Shown: piece by piece, positions 1-12,400 of the stretch
Layout of the letters: each line of letters starts with the position of its first letter
Position numbering within the stretch: position 1 is the first letter of the stretch
NCBI GenBank assembly: GCA_029961685.1
Contig: JARWKL010000009.1
Coordinates: 13,325,237-13,389,236 of the forward strand
Origin: Aristolochia californica
Taxonomy: Eukaryota; Streptophyta; Magnoliopsida; Piperales; Aristolochiaceae
Direction of reading: 5' to 3'
DNA length: 64,000 nucleotides
Program-made: the position numbers and the translations under genes
Notes under the pieces: model-generated
The model's database searches: none
Seen by the model: the letters and a program-made list of their open reading frames with translations, nothing else
What the model was told of the DNA's origin: nothing

Positions 1-3000
1 ATCTCGTCGACAAAAAAGAGAATACATGACAATGAAATGAAAATTGTAGACTTTGTGTACGGGGAAAATTTAAAGCAATAACAAACATAAGTAAAGAAAA
101 TTTATTCACACACCACAAATGAACACAAAAGTTTTGTCATCCAAGTTTGGGAAATTCCACTAGTTCAACAACCCCAATAGATTGGAATTTAATAAGAAAG
201 AGATTTTTCTACACATGCTTTAAAAAATGGATATGCGTGCTTGGAACATGTTAAAGATGCAAATGACCTATGGATTCAAACCTTTTAAAAGGAATAACAA
301 ACCGCTCATTGAATTCTCAAGTGAACGTGCGGTGGGATATTTAACCCAGTCAAACAAGCCATTATTTTGCCCATTTACAAAAAGGTGACTTAACGATCAT
401 TGATGATTGTAAAGTTATTTATCATGCATAACGGGCCATATTTTTTTAAGGAATGACTTTTGGGTTTGGATTCAACACTCAGTTAAAATTCCCTCGCCTC
501 CCCTTTTCCCGACGATTGCAAAACCTGATATATAAAAACTAAAAAGAGGTTTAAATCCCTAAAAATTACAGAAACTTTTTGGAAATATCTCTCTCCATAT
601 TTGTGCATTATGCATTTCCATTTTAGATGTGTACATTTTTCTTAAATCCAAACTTGAGTTGTCACTTTTCCTTCATCTCGTAGACAAAAAAGAGAATAGA
701 AGACAACGAAGTGAAAATTTTAGACTTTGTGAATGGAGAAAATTTAAAGCAATAACAAACATAAGTAAAGAAAATTTATTCACACGCCACAAATGAACAC
801 AAAAGTTTTGTCATTTAAGTTTGGGAAATTGCACTAGTTCAACAACCCCAATAGATTGAAATTTGACAAGAAAGAGATTTTTCTACACATGCTTTAAAAA
901 ATGGATATGCATGCTTGGAACATGTTAAAGATGCAAATGACCTATGGATCCAAACCTTTTAAAAAGAATAACAAACCGCTCATTGAATTCTCAAGTGAAC
1001 GTGCGGTGGGATATTTAACCGAGTCAAACAAGCCATTATTTTGCCCATTTACAAAAAGCTGGCCTAACGTTCATTGATGATTGTAAAGTGATTTATCATG
1101 CGTAACGGGCCATATTTTTGTAAGGAATGACTTTTGGGTTGAGATTCAACACTCAGTTAAAACTCCATCGCCTCACCTTTTCCCGACAATTGCACAACCT
1201 GATATATAAAAATTAAAAAGAGGTTTAAATCCCTAAAAATTACATAAAATTTTGGAAATATCTCTCTCCATAATTTTGCATTGTGCATTTCCATTTTAGA
1301 TGTATACTTTTTCTCTTAAATCAAAACTTGAGTTTTCACTTTTCCCTTCATCTCGTAGACAAAACAGAGAAAAGATGATAATGAAATGAAAATTTTAGAC
1401 TTTGTGTATGGAAAAAATTTAAAGCAATCAAAAACATAAGTAAGGAAAATTTATTCACACACCACAAATGATCACAAAAGTTTTGACATCGAATTTTGGG
1501 AAATTCCACTAGTACAACAACCCAAATAGCTTGGAATTTGAAAAGAAAGAGATATTTCTACACATGCTTTAAAAAATGGATATGCATGCTTGAAACATGT
1601 TAAAGATGCAAATGACCTATGGATCCAAACCATTTAAAGAGAATAAAAAACTTCTCATTAAATTCTCAAGTGAACGTACGGTGGGATATTTCACCGAGTC
1701 AAACAAGCCATTATCTTGCCCATTTACAAAAAGCTGACCAAACGATCATTGATGATTGTAAAGTGATTTATCATGAGTAACAGGCCATATTTTTGTGAGG
1801 AATGACTTTTGGGTTGGGATTCAACACTCAGTTAAAATTCCCACACCTCCCCTTTTCCCGACGATTGCAAAACCTGATATATAAAAACTAAAAAGAGGTT
1901 TAAATCCCTAAAAATTACAGAAAGTTTTTGGAAACATCTCACACTATTATTTTCCATTGTGCCTTTCCATATAAGATGTATACTTTTTTCTTAAATAAAA
2001 ACATGAGTTTTCACTTTTCCCTTCATCTCGCAGACAAAACAGAGAATCCGTGACAACGAAATGAAAATTTTAGACCTTGTGTATGGAGAAAATTTAAAGC
2101 AATAAAAAACGTAAGTAAGGAAAATTTATTCACACACCACAAATGAACACAAAAGTTTTGTCATCTAATTTTGGGAAATTCCACTAGTACAACAACCCCA
2201 ATAGCTTGGAATTTGAAAAGAAAGAGATATTTCTACACATGCTTTAAAAAATGGATATGCATGCTTGAAACCTGTTAAAGATGCAAATGAGCTATGGATC
2301 CAAACCTTTTAAAGAGAATAAAAAACTGCTCATTAAATTCTCAAGTGAACGTGCAGTGGGATATTTAACAGATTTAAACAAGCCATTATTTTGACCATTT
2401 ACAAAAAGCTGACTTAACGATCATTGATGATTGTAAAGTGATTTATCATGCGAAACAGGCCATATTTTTGTAACGAATGATTTTTGGGTTGGGATTCAAC
2501 ACTCAGTTAAAATTCCCTCGCCTCCCCTTTTCTCGACGATTGCAAAACATGATATATAAAAACTAAAAAGAGGTTTAAATCCCTAAAAATTACCGAAACT
2601 TTTTGGAAATATCTCTCTCTATAATTTTCCATTGTACGTTTCCATTTTGAGATGTATACTTTTTTCCTAAATCAAAACATGAGTTTTCACTTTTCCCTTC
2701 ATCTTGTAGACAAAACAGAGAATAGGTGACAACGAAATGAAAATTTTAGAGTTTGTGTATGGAAAAAATTTAAAGCAATAAAAAACGTAAGTAAGGAAAA
2801 TTTATTCACACACCACAAAAGAACACAAAAGTTTTGTCATCCAATTTTGGGAAATTCTACTAGTACAACAACCCCAATAGCTTGGAATTTGACAAGAAAG
2901 AGATATTTCTACACATGCTTTAAAAAAAGGATATGCATGCTCGAAACATGTTAAAGATGCAAATGAGCTATGGATCCAAACCTTTTAAAGAGAATAAAAA

Positions 3001-6000
3001 ACTGCTCTTTAAATTCTCAAGTGAGTGTGCGGTGGGATAATTAACCGAGTCAAACAAGCCATTATTTTGCCCATTTACAAAAAGCTGACCAAACGATCAT
3101 TGATGATTGTAAAGTGATTTATCATGCGTAACAGGCTATTTTTTTTTAAGGAATGACTTTTGGTTTGGGATTTACCACTCAGTTAAAATTCCCTCACCTC
3201 TCCTTTTCTCGACGAATGCAAAACCTGATATATAAAAACTAAAAAGAGGTTTAAATCCCTAAAAATTACAGAAACGTTTTGGAAATATCTCTCTCTATAA
3301 TTTTCCATTGTGTATTTCCATTTTAGATGTACACATTTTTCCTAAATCAAAACTTGAGTTTTCACTTTTCCCTTCATCTCGTAGTCAAAAAAGAGAATAG
3401 ATGACAACGAAATGAAAATTTTAGAGTTTTTGTATGGAAAAATTTTAAAGCAATAAAAAACGTAAGTAAAGAAAATTTATTCACACACCACAAATGAACA
3501 CAAAAGTTTTGTCATCCAAGTTTGGCAAATTCCACTAGAACAACAACCCCAATAGCTTGTAATTTGATAAGAAAGAGATATTTCTACACATGCTTTAAAA
3601 AATGGATATGCATGCTTGAAATATGTTAAAGATGCAAATGACATATGGATTCAAACCTTTTAAAGAGAATAAAAATTCGCTCATTAAATTATCAAGTGAA
3701 CGTGCGGTGGGATATTTAAGCGAGTCATACAAGCCATTATTTTGCCCATTTACAAAAAGCTGACCAAACGATCATTGATGATTGTAAACATATGTATCAT
3801 GCGTAACGGGCTATATTTTTGTAACGAATCACTTTTTGCGTGGGATGCAATACTCAGTTAAAATTCCCTCGCCTCCCCTTTTCTTGACGATTGCGAAACC
3901 TGTATATAAGTACTAAAAAGAGGTTTAAATCCCTAAAAATTACAGAAACGTTTTGAAAATATCTCTCTCCATATTTGTGCATTGTGCATTTCCATTTTAG
4001 ATGTGTACATTTTCTTAAATCAAAACATCAGTTTTCACTTTTTCCTTCATCTCGTAGACAAAAAAGAATATAGATGAAACCGAAATGAAAATTTTAGACT
4101 TTGTGTATGGAAAAAATTTAAAGCAATAAAAAACGTAAGTAAGGAAAATTTATTCACACACCACAAATGAACACAAAGTTTTGTCATCCAATTTTGGGAA
4201 ATTCCACTAGTACAACAACCCCAATAGCTTGGAATTTGATAAGAAAGAGATATTTCTACACATGCTTTAAAAAAAGAATATGCATGCTCGAAACATGTTA
4301 AAGATGCAAATGAGCTATGGATCCAAACCTTTTAAAGAGAATAAAAAACTGCTCTTTAAATTCTCAAGTGAGTGTGTGGTGGGATAATTAACCGAGTCAA
4401 ACAAGCCATTATTTTGCCCATTTACAAAAAGCTGACCAAACGATCATTGATGATTGTAAAGTGATTTATCATTCGTAACAGGCTATATTTTTTTAAGGAA
4501 TCACTTTTGGTTTGGGATTTACTACTCAGTTAAAATTCCCTGGCCTCTCCTTTTCCCGACGAATGCAAAACCTGATATATAAAAACTAAACAGAGGTTTA
4601 AATCCCTAAAAATTACAGAAACGTTTTGGAAATATCTCTCTCTATAATTTTCCATTGTGTATTTCCATTTTAGATGTATACATTTTTCCTAAATGAAAAC
4701 TTGAGTTTTCACTTTTCCCTTCATGTCGAAGACAAAAAAGAGAATAGATGACAATGAAATGAAAATTTTAGACTTTGGGCATTGAAAATATTTAAAGCAA
4801 TCACAACCGTAAGTAAAGAAAATTTATTCAAAAGTTTATCATCCAAGTTTGGGAAATTCCACTAGAACAAAAACCCCAATAGCTTGGAATTTGATAAGAA
4901 AGATATATTTCTACACATGCTTTAAAAAATGGATATGTATGCTTGAAACATGTTAAAGATGCAAATGACCTATGGATCCTAACCTTTTAAAGAGAATAAA
5001 AAGTTGCTCATTAAATTATCAAGTGAACGTGCGGTGGGATATTTAACCGAGTCAAACAAGCCATTATTTTGCCCATTTACAAAAAGCTGACCTAACGATC
5101 ATTGATCATTGTAAACTGATTTATCATGCGTTACGGGCCATATTTTTGGAACGAATGAATTTTGGGTTGGGATTCAACACTCGGTTAAAATTCCCTCACC
5201 TCCCCTTTTCTCGACGATTGTGAAACCTGATGTATGAAAACTAAAAAGTGGTTTAAATTCCTAAAAATTAAAGAAACTTTTTGGTAATATCTCTCTCCAT
5301 ATTTTTGCATTGTGCATTTCCATTTTAGATGTGTACATTTTTCTTAAATCAAAACTTGAGTTTTCACTTTTTCCTTCATCTCGTAGACAAAAAAGAGAAG
5401 AGATGACAACGAAATGAAAATTTTAGACTTTGTGCATGGCGTAAATTTAAAGCAATAACAAATGTAAGTAAAGAAAATTTATTCACACACGACAAATGAA
5501 CTCAAAAGTTTTGTCATCCAAGTGTGGGAAATTCCACTAGTTCAACAACCCCAATTGATTGGAATTTGATAAGAAAGAGATTTTTCTACACATGCTTTAA
5601 AAAATGGATATGCATGCTTGGAACAAGTTAAAGATGCAAAGGACCTATGGATCCAAACCTTTTAAAAAGAATAACAAACCGCTCATTGAATTCTCAAGTG
5701 AATGTGCGATGCGATATTTAACCGAGTCAAACAAGCCATTATTTTGCGAATTTACAAAAAGCTGACCTAACGATCATTGATGATTGTAAAGTGATTTATC
5801 ATGCGTAATGGGCCATATTTTTTTAAGAATGACGTTTGGGTTGGGATTCAACACTCAGTTAAAATTCCCTGGCCTCCCATTTTCCCGACGATTGCAAAAC
5901 CTGATATATAAAAAGTAAAAAGAAGTTTAAATCCCTAAAAATTACAGAAATTTTTTGGAAATATCTCTCTCTATAATTTTCCATTCTGCATTTGCATTTT

Positions 6001-6050
6001 AGATATATACATTTTTCCTAAATCAAAACTTGAGTTTTCACTTTTCCCTT
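1..6050 (+). repeat. Array block, units 1-9: A A C C C B C B A
   Basis: Phase marks are at 1 (partial), 674, 1349, 2024, 2700, 3375, 4048, 4722 and 5377. Units 5 and 7 (2,700 and 4,048) share private variants: GCATGCTCGAAAC, CTGCTCTTTAAATT and AAGTGAGTGTG. They lie 1,348 bp apart, so C B C B (2,700-5,376) looks like a two-unit duplication. Unit 8 is 655 bp because of a small deletion near 4,830. There is no gene in this block. Confidence 0.8.
4722..5376 (+). repeat. Type B unit with an ~18-bp deletion near 4,830
   Basis: The unit is 655 bp. TTTATTCAAAAGTTTATC replaces the usual longer stretch containing CACACACCACAAATGAACAC. TTCA/CA sequences at both sides could have mediated the loss. Confidence 0.8.
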
Positions 6051-6164
6051 CATCTCGTAGACAAAAAAGAGAGTAGATGACAACGAAATGAAAATTTTAG
6101 ACTTTGTGCATGGAAAATATTTAAAGCAATCACAACCGTAAGTAAAGAAAATTTATTCACACAC

Positions 6165-7514
6165 CACATATAAACACAAAAGTTTTGTCATCCAAGTTTG
6201 GGAAATTCCACTAGAACAACAACCCCAATAGCTTGGAATTTGATAAGAAAGAGATATTTCTACACATGCTTTAAAAAATGGATATGCATGCTTCAAACAT
6301 GTTAAAAATGCAAATGACCTATGGATCCAAACTTTTTAAAGAGAATAAAATGTTGCCCATTAAATTATCAAGTGAACGTGCGGTGGGATATTTAACCGAG
6401 TCAAACAAGCCATTATTTTGCCCATTTACAAAAAGCTGACCTAACGATCATTAATGATTGTAAAGTGATTTATCATGCGTAACAAGCCATATTTTTTTAA
6501 GGAATGAGTTTTGGGTTGGGATTCAACACTTAGTTAAAATTCCCTCACCTCTCCTTTTCCCGACGATTGCAAAACCTGATATATAAAAACTAAAAAGAGG
6601 TTTAAATCCCTAAAAAATAAAGAAAATTTTTGGAAATATTTCTCTCCATAATTTTCCATTGTGCATTTTCATTTTAGATGTATACATTTTTCCTAAATCA
6701 AAACTTGAGTTTTAACTTCTCCCTTCATCTCGTACACAAAAAAGAGAATAGATCACAACGAAATGAAAATTTTAGACTTTGTGTATGGAAAATATTTAAA
6801 GCAATCACAACCGTAAGCAAAGAAAATTTATTCACACCACATATGAACACAAAAGTTTTGTCATCCAAGTTTGGGAAATTCCACTAGAACAACAACCCCA
6901 ATAGCTTGGAATTTGATAAGAAAGAGATATTTCTACACATGCTTTAAAAAATGGATATGCATGCTTGAAACATGTTAAAGATGCAAATGACCTATGGATC
7001 CAAACCTTTTTAAAGAGAATAAAAATTTGCTCAATAAATTATCAAGTGAACGTGCGGTGGGATATTTAACCGAGTCAAATAAGCCATTATTTTGCCCATT
7101 TACAATAAGCTTACCTAACGATCATTGATGATTGTAAAGTGATTTATCGAGCGTAACAGGCCATATTTTTGTAAAGAATGACTTTTGATTTGGGATTCAA
7201 CACTCATTTAAGATTCCCTTGCCTTTCCTTTTCCCGACGATTGCAAAACCTGATATTTAAAAACTAAAAAGTGGTTTAAATCCCTATAAATTACAGAAAC
7301 TTTTTGGAAATATCTCTCTCCATAATTTTCCATTGTGCATTTCCATTTTAGATGTATACATTTTTCCTAAATCAATACTAGAGTTTTCACTTTTCCCATC
7401 ATCTCGTAGACAAAAAAAGACAATAGATGACAATGAAATGAAAATTTTAGACTTTGTGTATGGAAAATATTTTAAGCAATCACAACCGTAAGTAAAGAAA
7501 ATTTATTCACACAC
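6165..7514 (+). repeat. Recent two-unit duplication, copy 1
   Basis: About 1,350 bp of two type B units (marks at 6,726 and 7,400) is followed directly by a near-identical copy. By eye the copies differ at about seven single bases plus a 2-bp indel near 6,835. Most other unit pairs in the window differ far more. Private variants shared by both copies include CATATAAACAC, AAATGTTGCCCATT, GTTTTAACTTCTCCC, CTCGTACACAAA and GATTTATCGAGCG. The exact ends are ambiguous within the repeat, to about 50 bp. Confidence 0.9.
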
Positions 7515-8866
7515 CACATATAAACACAAAAGTTTTGTCATCCAAGTTAGGGAAATTCCACTAGAACAACAACCCCAATAGCTTGGAATTTGATAAGAAA
7601 GAGATATTTCTACACATGCTTTAAAAAATGGATATGCATGCTTCAAACATGTTAAAAATGCAAATGACCTATGGATCCAAACTTTTTAAAGAGAATAAAA
7701 TGTTGCCCATTAAATTATCAAGTGAACGTGCGGTGGGATATTTAACCGAGTCAAACAAGCCATTATTTTGCCCATTTACAAAAAGCTGACCTAACGATCA
7801 TTAATGATTGTAAAGTGATTTATCATGCGTAACAAGCCATATTTTTTTAAGGAATGAGTTTTGGGTTGGGATTCAACACTTAATTAAAATTCCCTCACCT
7901 CTCCTTTTCCCGACGATTGCAAAACCTGATATATAAAAACTAAAAAGAGGTTTAAATCCCTAAAAAATAAAGAAAATTTTTGGAAATATTTCTCTCCATA
8001 ATTTTCCATTGTACATTTTCATTTTAGATGTATACATTTTTCCTAAATCAAAACTTGAGTTTTAACTTCTCCCTTCATCTCGTACACAAAAAAGAGAATA
8101 GATCACAACGAAATGAAAATTTTAGACTTTGTGTATGGAAAATATTTAAAGCAATCACAACCGTAAGCAAAGAAAATTTATTCACACACCACATATGAAC
8201 ACAAAAGTTTTGTCATCCAAGTTTGGGAAATTCCACTAGAACAACAACCCCAATAGCTTGGAATTTGATAAGAAAGAGATATTTCTACACATGCTTTAAA
8301 AAATGGATATGCATGCTTGAAACATGTTAAAGATGCAAATGACCTATGGATCCAAACCTTTTTAAAGAGAATAAAAATTTGCTCAATAAATTATCAAGTG
8401 AACGTGCGGTGGGATATTTAACCGAGTCAAATAAGCCATTATTTTGCCCATTTACAATAAGCTTACCTAACGATCATTGATGATTGTAAAGTGATTTATC
8501 GAGCGTAACAGGCCATATTTTTGTAAAGAATGACTTTTGGGTTGGGATTCAACACTCATTTAAGATTCCCTTGCCTTTCCTTTTCCCGACGATTGCAAAA
8601 CCTGATATTTAAAAACTAAAAATTGGTTTAGATCCCTATAAATTACAGAAACTTTTTGGAAATATCTCTCTCCATAATTTTCCATTGTGCATTTCCATTT
8701 TAGATGTATACATTTTTCCTAAATCAATACTAGAGTTTTCACTTTTCCCATCATCTCGTAGACAAAAAAAGACAATAGATGACAATGAAATGAAAATTTT
8801 AGACTTTGTGTATGGAAAATATTTTAAGCAATCACAACCGTAAGTAAAGAAAATTTATTCACACAC
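7515..8866 (+). repeat. Recent two-unit duplication, copy 2
   Basis: This is the second copy of the preceding block (marks at 8,076 and 8,752). Similarity ends at about 8,870, where CATATAAAC becomes CATATGAAC and the following unit is type A. The arrangement fits one unequal exchange of exactly two units. Confidence 0.9.
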
Positions 8867-9426
8867 CACATATGAACACAAAAGTTTTGTCATCAAAGTT
8901 TGGGAAATTCCACTAGTTCAACAACCCCAATAGATTGGAATTTGATAAGAAAGAGATTTTTCTACACTTCTTTAAAAAATGGATATGCATGCTTGAAACA
9001 TATTAAAGATGCAAATGAGCTATGGATCTAAACCTTTTAAAGAGAATAACAAACCGCTCATTGAATTCTCAAGTGAACGTGCGGTCCGATTTTTAACCGA
9101 GTCAAACAAACCATTATTTTGCCCATTTACAAAAAGCTGACCTAACGATCATTGATGATTGTAAAGTGATTTATCATGTGTAATGGGCCATATTTTTGTA
9201 AGGAATTTCTTTTGGATTGGGATTCAACACTCAGTTAAAATTCCCTCGCCTCCCCTTTTCCCAACGATTGCAAAACCTGATATATAAAAACTAAAAAGAG
9301 GATTAAATCCCTAAAAATTACAGAAACTTTTTGGAAGTATCTCTCTCTATAATTTTCCATTGTCCATTTCCATTTTAGATGTATACATTTTTCCTAAATC
9401 AAAACTTTAGTTTTCACTTTTCCTTT
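8752..9426 (+). repeat. Reference satellite unit, type A
   Basis: This 675-bp unit is a convenient example of type A, recognised by TTCAACAACCCCAATAGATT near 8,930 and AACAAACCGCTCATTGAATT near 9,050. It shows the elements kept in most units: TAG after a pyrimidine-rich stretch (8,759-8,761), GTAAGT (8,840-8,845), the small inverted repeat ATCAT-TG-ATGAT (9,148-9,159), a TATA-like GATATATAAAAAC (9,279-9,291) and the 10-bp palindrome ATGTATACAT (9,379-9,388). No frame is open across it. Confidence 0.9.
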
Positions 9427-12400
9427 CATCTTGTAGACAAAAATGAGAATAGATGACAATGAAAGGAAAATTTTAGACTTTGTGTATGGAAAATATTTAA
9501 AGCAATCACAACCGTAAGTAAAGTAAATTTCTTCACACACCACATATGAACACAAAAGTTTTGTCATCCAAGTTTGGGAAATTCCACTAGAACAACAACC
9601 CCAATAGCTTGGAATTTGGTAAGAAAGAGATATTTCTACACATGCTTTAAAAAATGGATATGCATGCTTGAAACATGTTAAAAATGCAAATGACCTATGG
9701 ATCCAAACCTTTCAAAGAAAATAAAAAGTTGCCCATTAAATTATCAAGTGAACGGGCGGTGGGATATTTAACTGAGTCAAACAAGCCATTATTTTGCCCA
9801 TTTACAAAACGCTTACTTAACGATCATTGATGATTGTAAAGTGATTTATCATGCGTAACAGGCCATATTTTTGTAAGGAATGACTTTTGGGTTGGGATTC
9901 AACACTTAGTTAAAATTCGCTCGCCTCTCCTTTTCCCGACGATAGCAAAACCTGATATATAAAAACTAAAAAGCGGTTTAAATCCCTAAAAAATACAGAA
10001 ACTTTTTGGAAATATCTCTCTCCATAATTTTCCATTGTGCATTTCCATTTTAGATGTATACTTTTTTCTTAAATCAAAACATGAGTGTTCACTTTTCGCT
10101 TCATCTCGTACACAAAACGGAGAATAGGTGACAACAAAATGAAATATTTAGAGTTTGTGTATGTAAAAAATTTATAGCAATAAAAAACGTAAGTAAGAAA
10201 AATTTATTCACACACCACAAATGAACACAAAATTTTTGTTATCCAAATTTGGGAAATTCCACTAGTACAACAACCCCAATAGCTTGGAATTTGTTAAGAA
10301 AGAGATATTTCTACACATGCTTTAAAAAAAGGATTTGCATGCTTCGAACATGTTAAATATGCAAAGGACCTATGGATCCAAACTTTTTAAATAGAATAAC
10401 AAACCGCTCATTGAATTCTCAAGTGAACGTGCGGTGCGATGTTTAACCGAGTCAAACAAGCCATTATTTTGCCCATTTACAAAAAGCTGACCTAACGATC
10501 ATTGATGATTGTAAAGTGATTTATCGTGCCTAACGGGCCATATTTTTGTAAGGAATGACTTTTGGGTTGGGATTCAACACTCAGTTAAAATTTCCTCGCC
10601 TCCCATTTTCCCAACGATTGCAAAACCTGATATATAAAAACTAAAAAGAGGTCTAAATCCCTAAAAATTACAGAAAGTTTTTTGAAATATCTCTCTCTAT
10701 AATTTTCCATTGTGCATTTCCATTTTAGATGCATACATTTTTCCTAAATCAAAGCTTGAGTTTTCACTTTTCCCTTCATCTCGTAGAGAAAAAAGAGAAT
10801 AGATGACAACGAAATAAAAATTTTAGAATTTGTCTATGGAAAATATTTAAAGCAATCACAACCGTAAGTAAAGAAAATTTATTCATACACCACATATGAA
10901 CACAAAAGTTTTGTCAACCAAGTTTGGGAAATTCCACTAGTTCAACAACCGCAATAGATTGGAATTTTATAAGAAAGAGATTTTTCTACACATGCTTTAA
11001 AAAATGGATATGCATGCTTGGAACATGTTAAAGATGCAAAGGACTTATGGATCCAAACCTTTTAAAAAATATAACAAACCGCTCATTGAATTCTCAAGTG
11101 AACGTGCGGTGGGCTATTTAACCAAGTCAAACAAGCCATTATTTTGCCCATTTACAAAAAGCTGACCTAACGATAATTGATGATTGTAAAGTGATTTATC
11201 ATGCATAACGGGCCATATTTTTGTTAGGAATGACTTTTGGGTTGGGATTCTACACTCAGTTAAAATTTCCTCGCTTCCCCTTTTACGGACGATTGCAAAA
11301 CCTGATATATAAAAACTAAAAAGAGGTTTAAATCCCTAAAAATTACATAAAATTTTTGGAAATATCTCTCTCCATATTTGTGCATTGTGCATTTCCATTT
11401 TAGATATGTACATTTTTCTTAAATCAAAACTTGAGTTTTCACTTTTTCCTTCATCTCGTAGACAAAAAAGAGAATAGGTGACAACGAAATGAAAATTTTA
11501 GACTTTGTGTATGGCAAAAATTTAAAGCAATAACAAACGTAAGTAAAGAAAATTTATTCACACACCACAAATGAACTCAAAAGTTTTGTTATCCAAGTTT
11601 GGGAAATTCCACTAGTTCAACAACCGCAATAGATTGGAATTTGATAAGTAAGAGATTTTTCTACACATGCTTTAAAAAATGGATATGCATGCTTGGAACA
11701 TGTTAAAGATGCAAAGGACATATGGATCCAAACCTATTAAAGAGAATAACAAACTGCTCATTTAATTCTCAAGTGAACGTGCAGTGGGATATTTAACCGA
11801 GTCGAACAAGCCATTATTTTGCCCATTTACAAAAAGCTAACATAACGATCATTGATGAATGTAAAGTGATTTATCATGCGTAACGGGCCATATTTTTGTA
11901 AGGAATGACTTTTGGGTTGGGATTCAGCACTCAGTTAAAATTCCCTCGCCTCCCCTTTTCCGGACGATTGCAAAACCTGATATATAAAAACTTAAAAGAG
12001 GTTTAAATCCCTAAAAATTACAGAAACTTTTTGGAAATATCCCTCTCTATAATTTTCCATTGTGAGTTTCCATTTTAGATGTATACTTTTTTCTTAAATC
12101 AAATCATGAATTTTCACTTTTCCCTTCATCTGGTAGATAAAACAGAGAATAGGTGACAACGAAATGAAAATTTTAGAGTTTGTGTATGGAAAAAATTTAA
12201 AGCAATAAAAAACGTCAGTAAAGAAAATTTATTCACACACCACAAATGAACACAAAAGTTTTGTCATCCAAGTTTGGGACATTCCACTAGAACAACAACC
12301 CCAGTAGCTTGGAATTTGATAAGAAAGAGATATTTCTACACATCCTTTAAAAAATGGATATGCATGCTTGAAACATGTTAAAGATGCAAATGACCAATGG

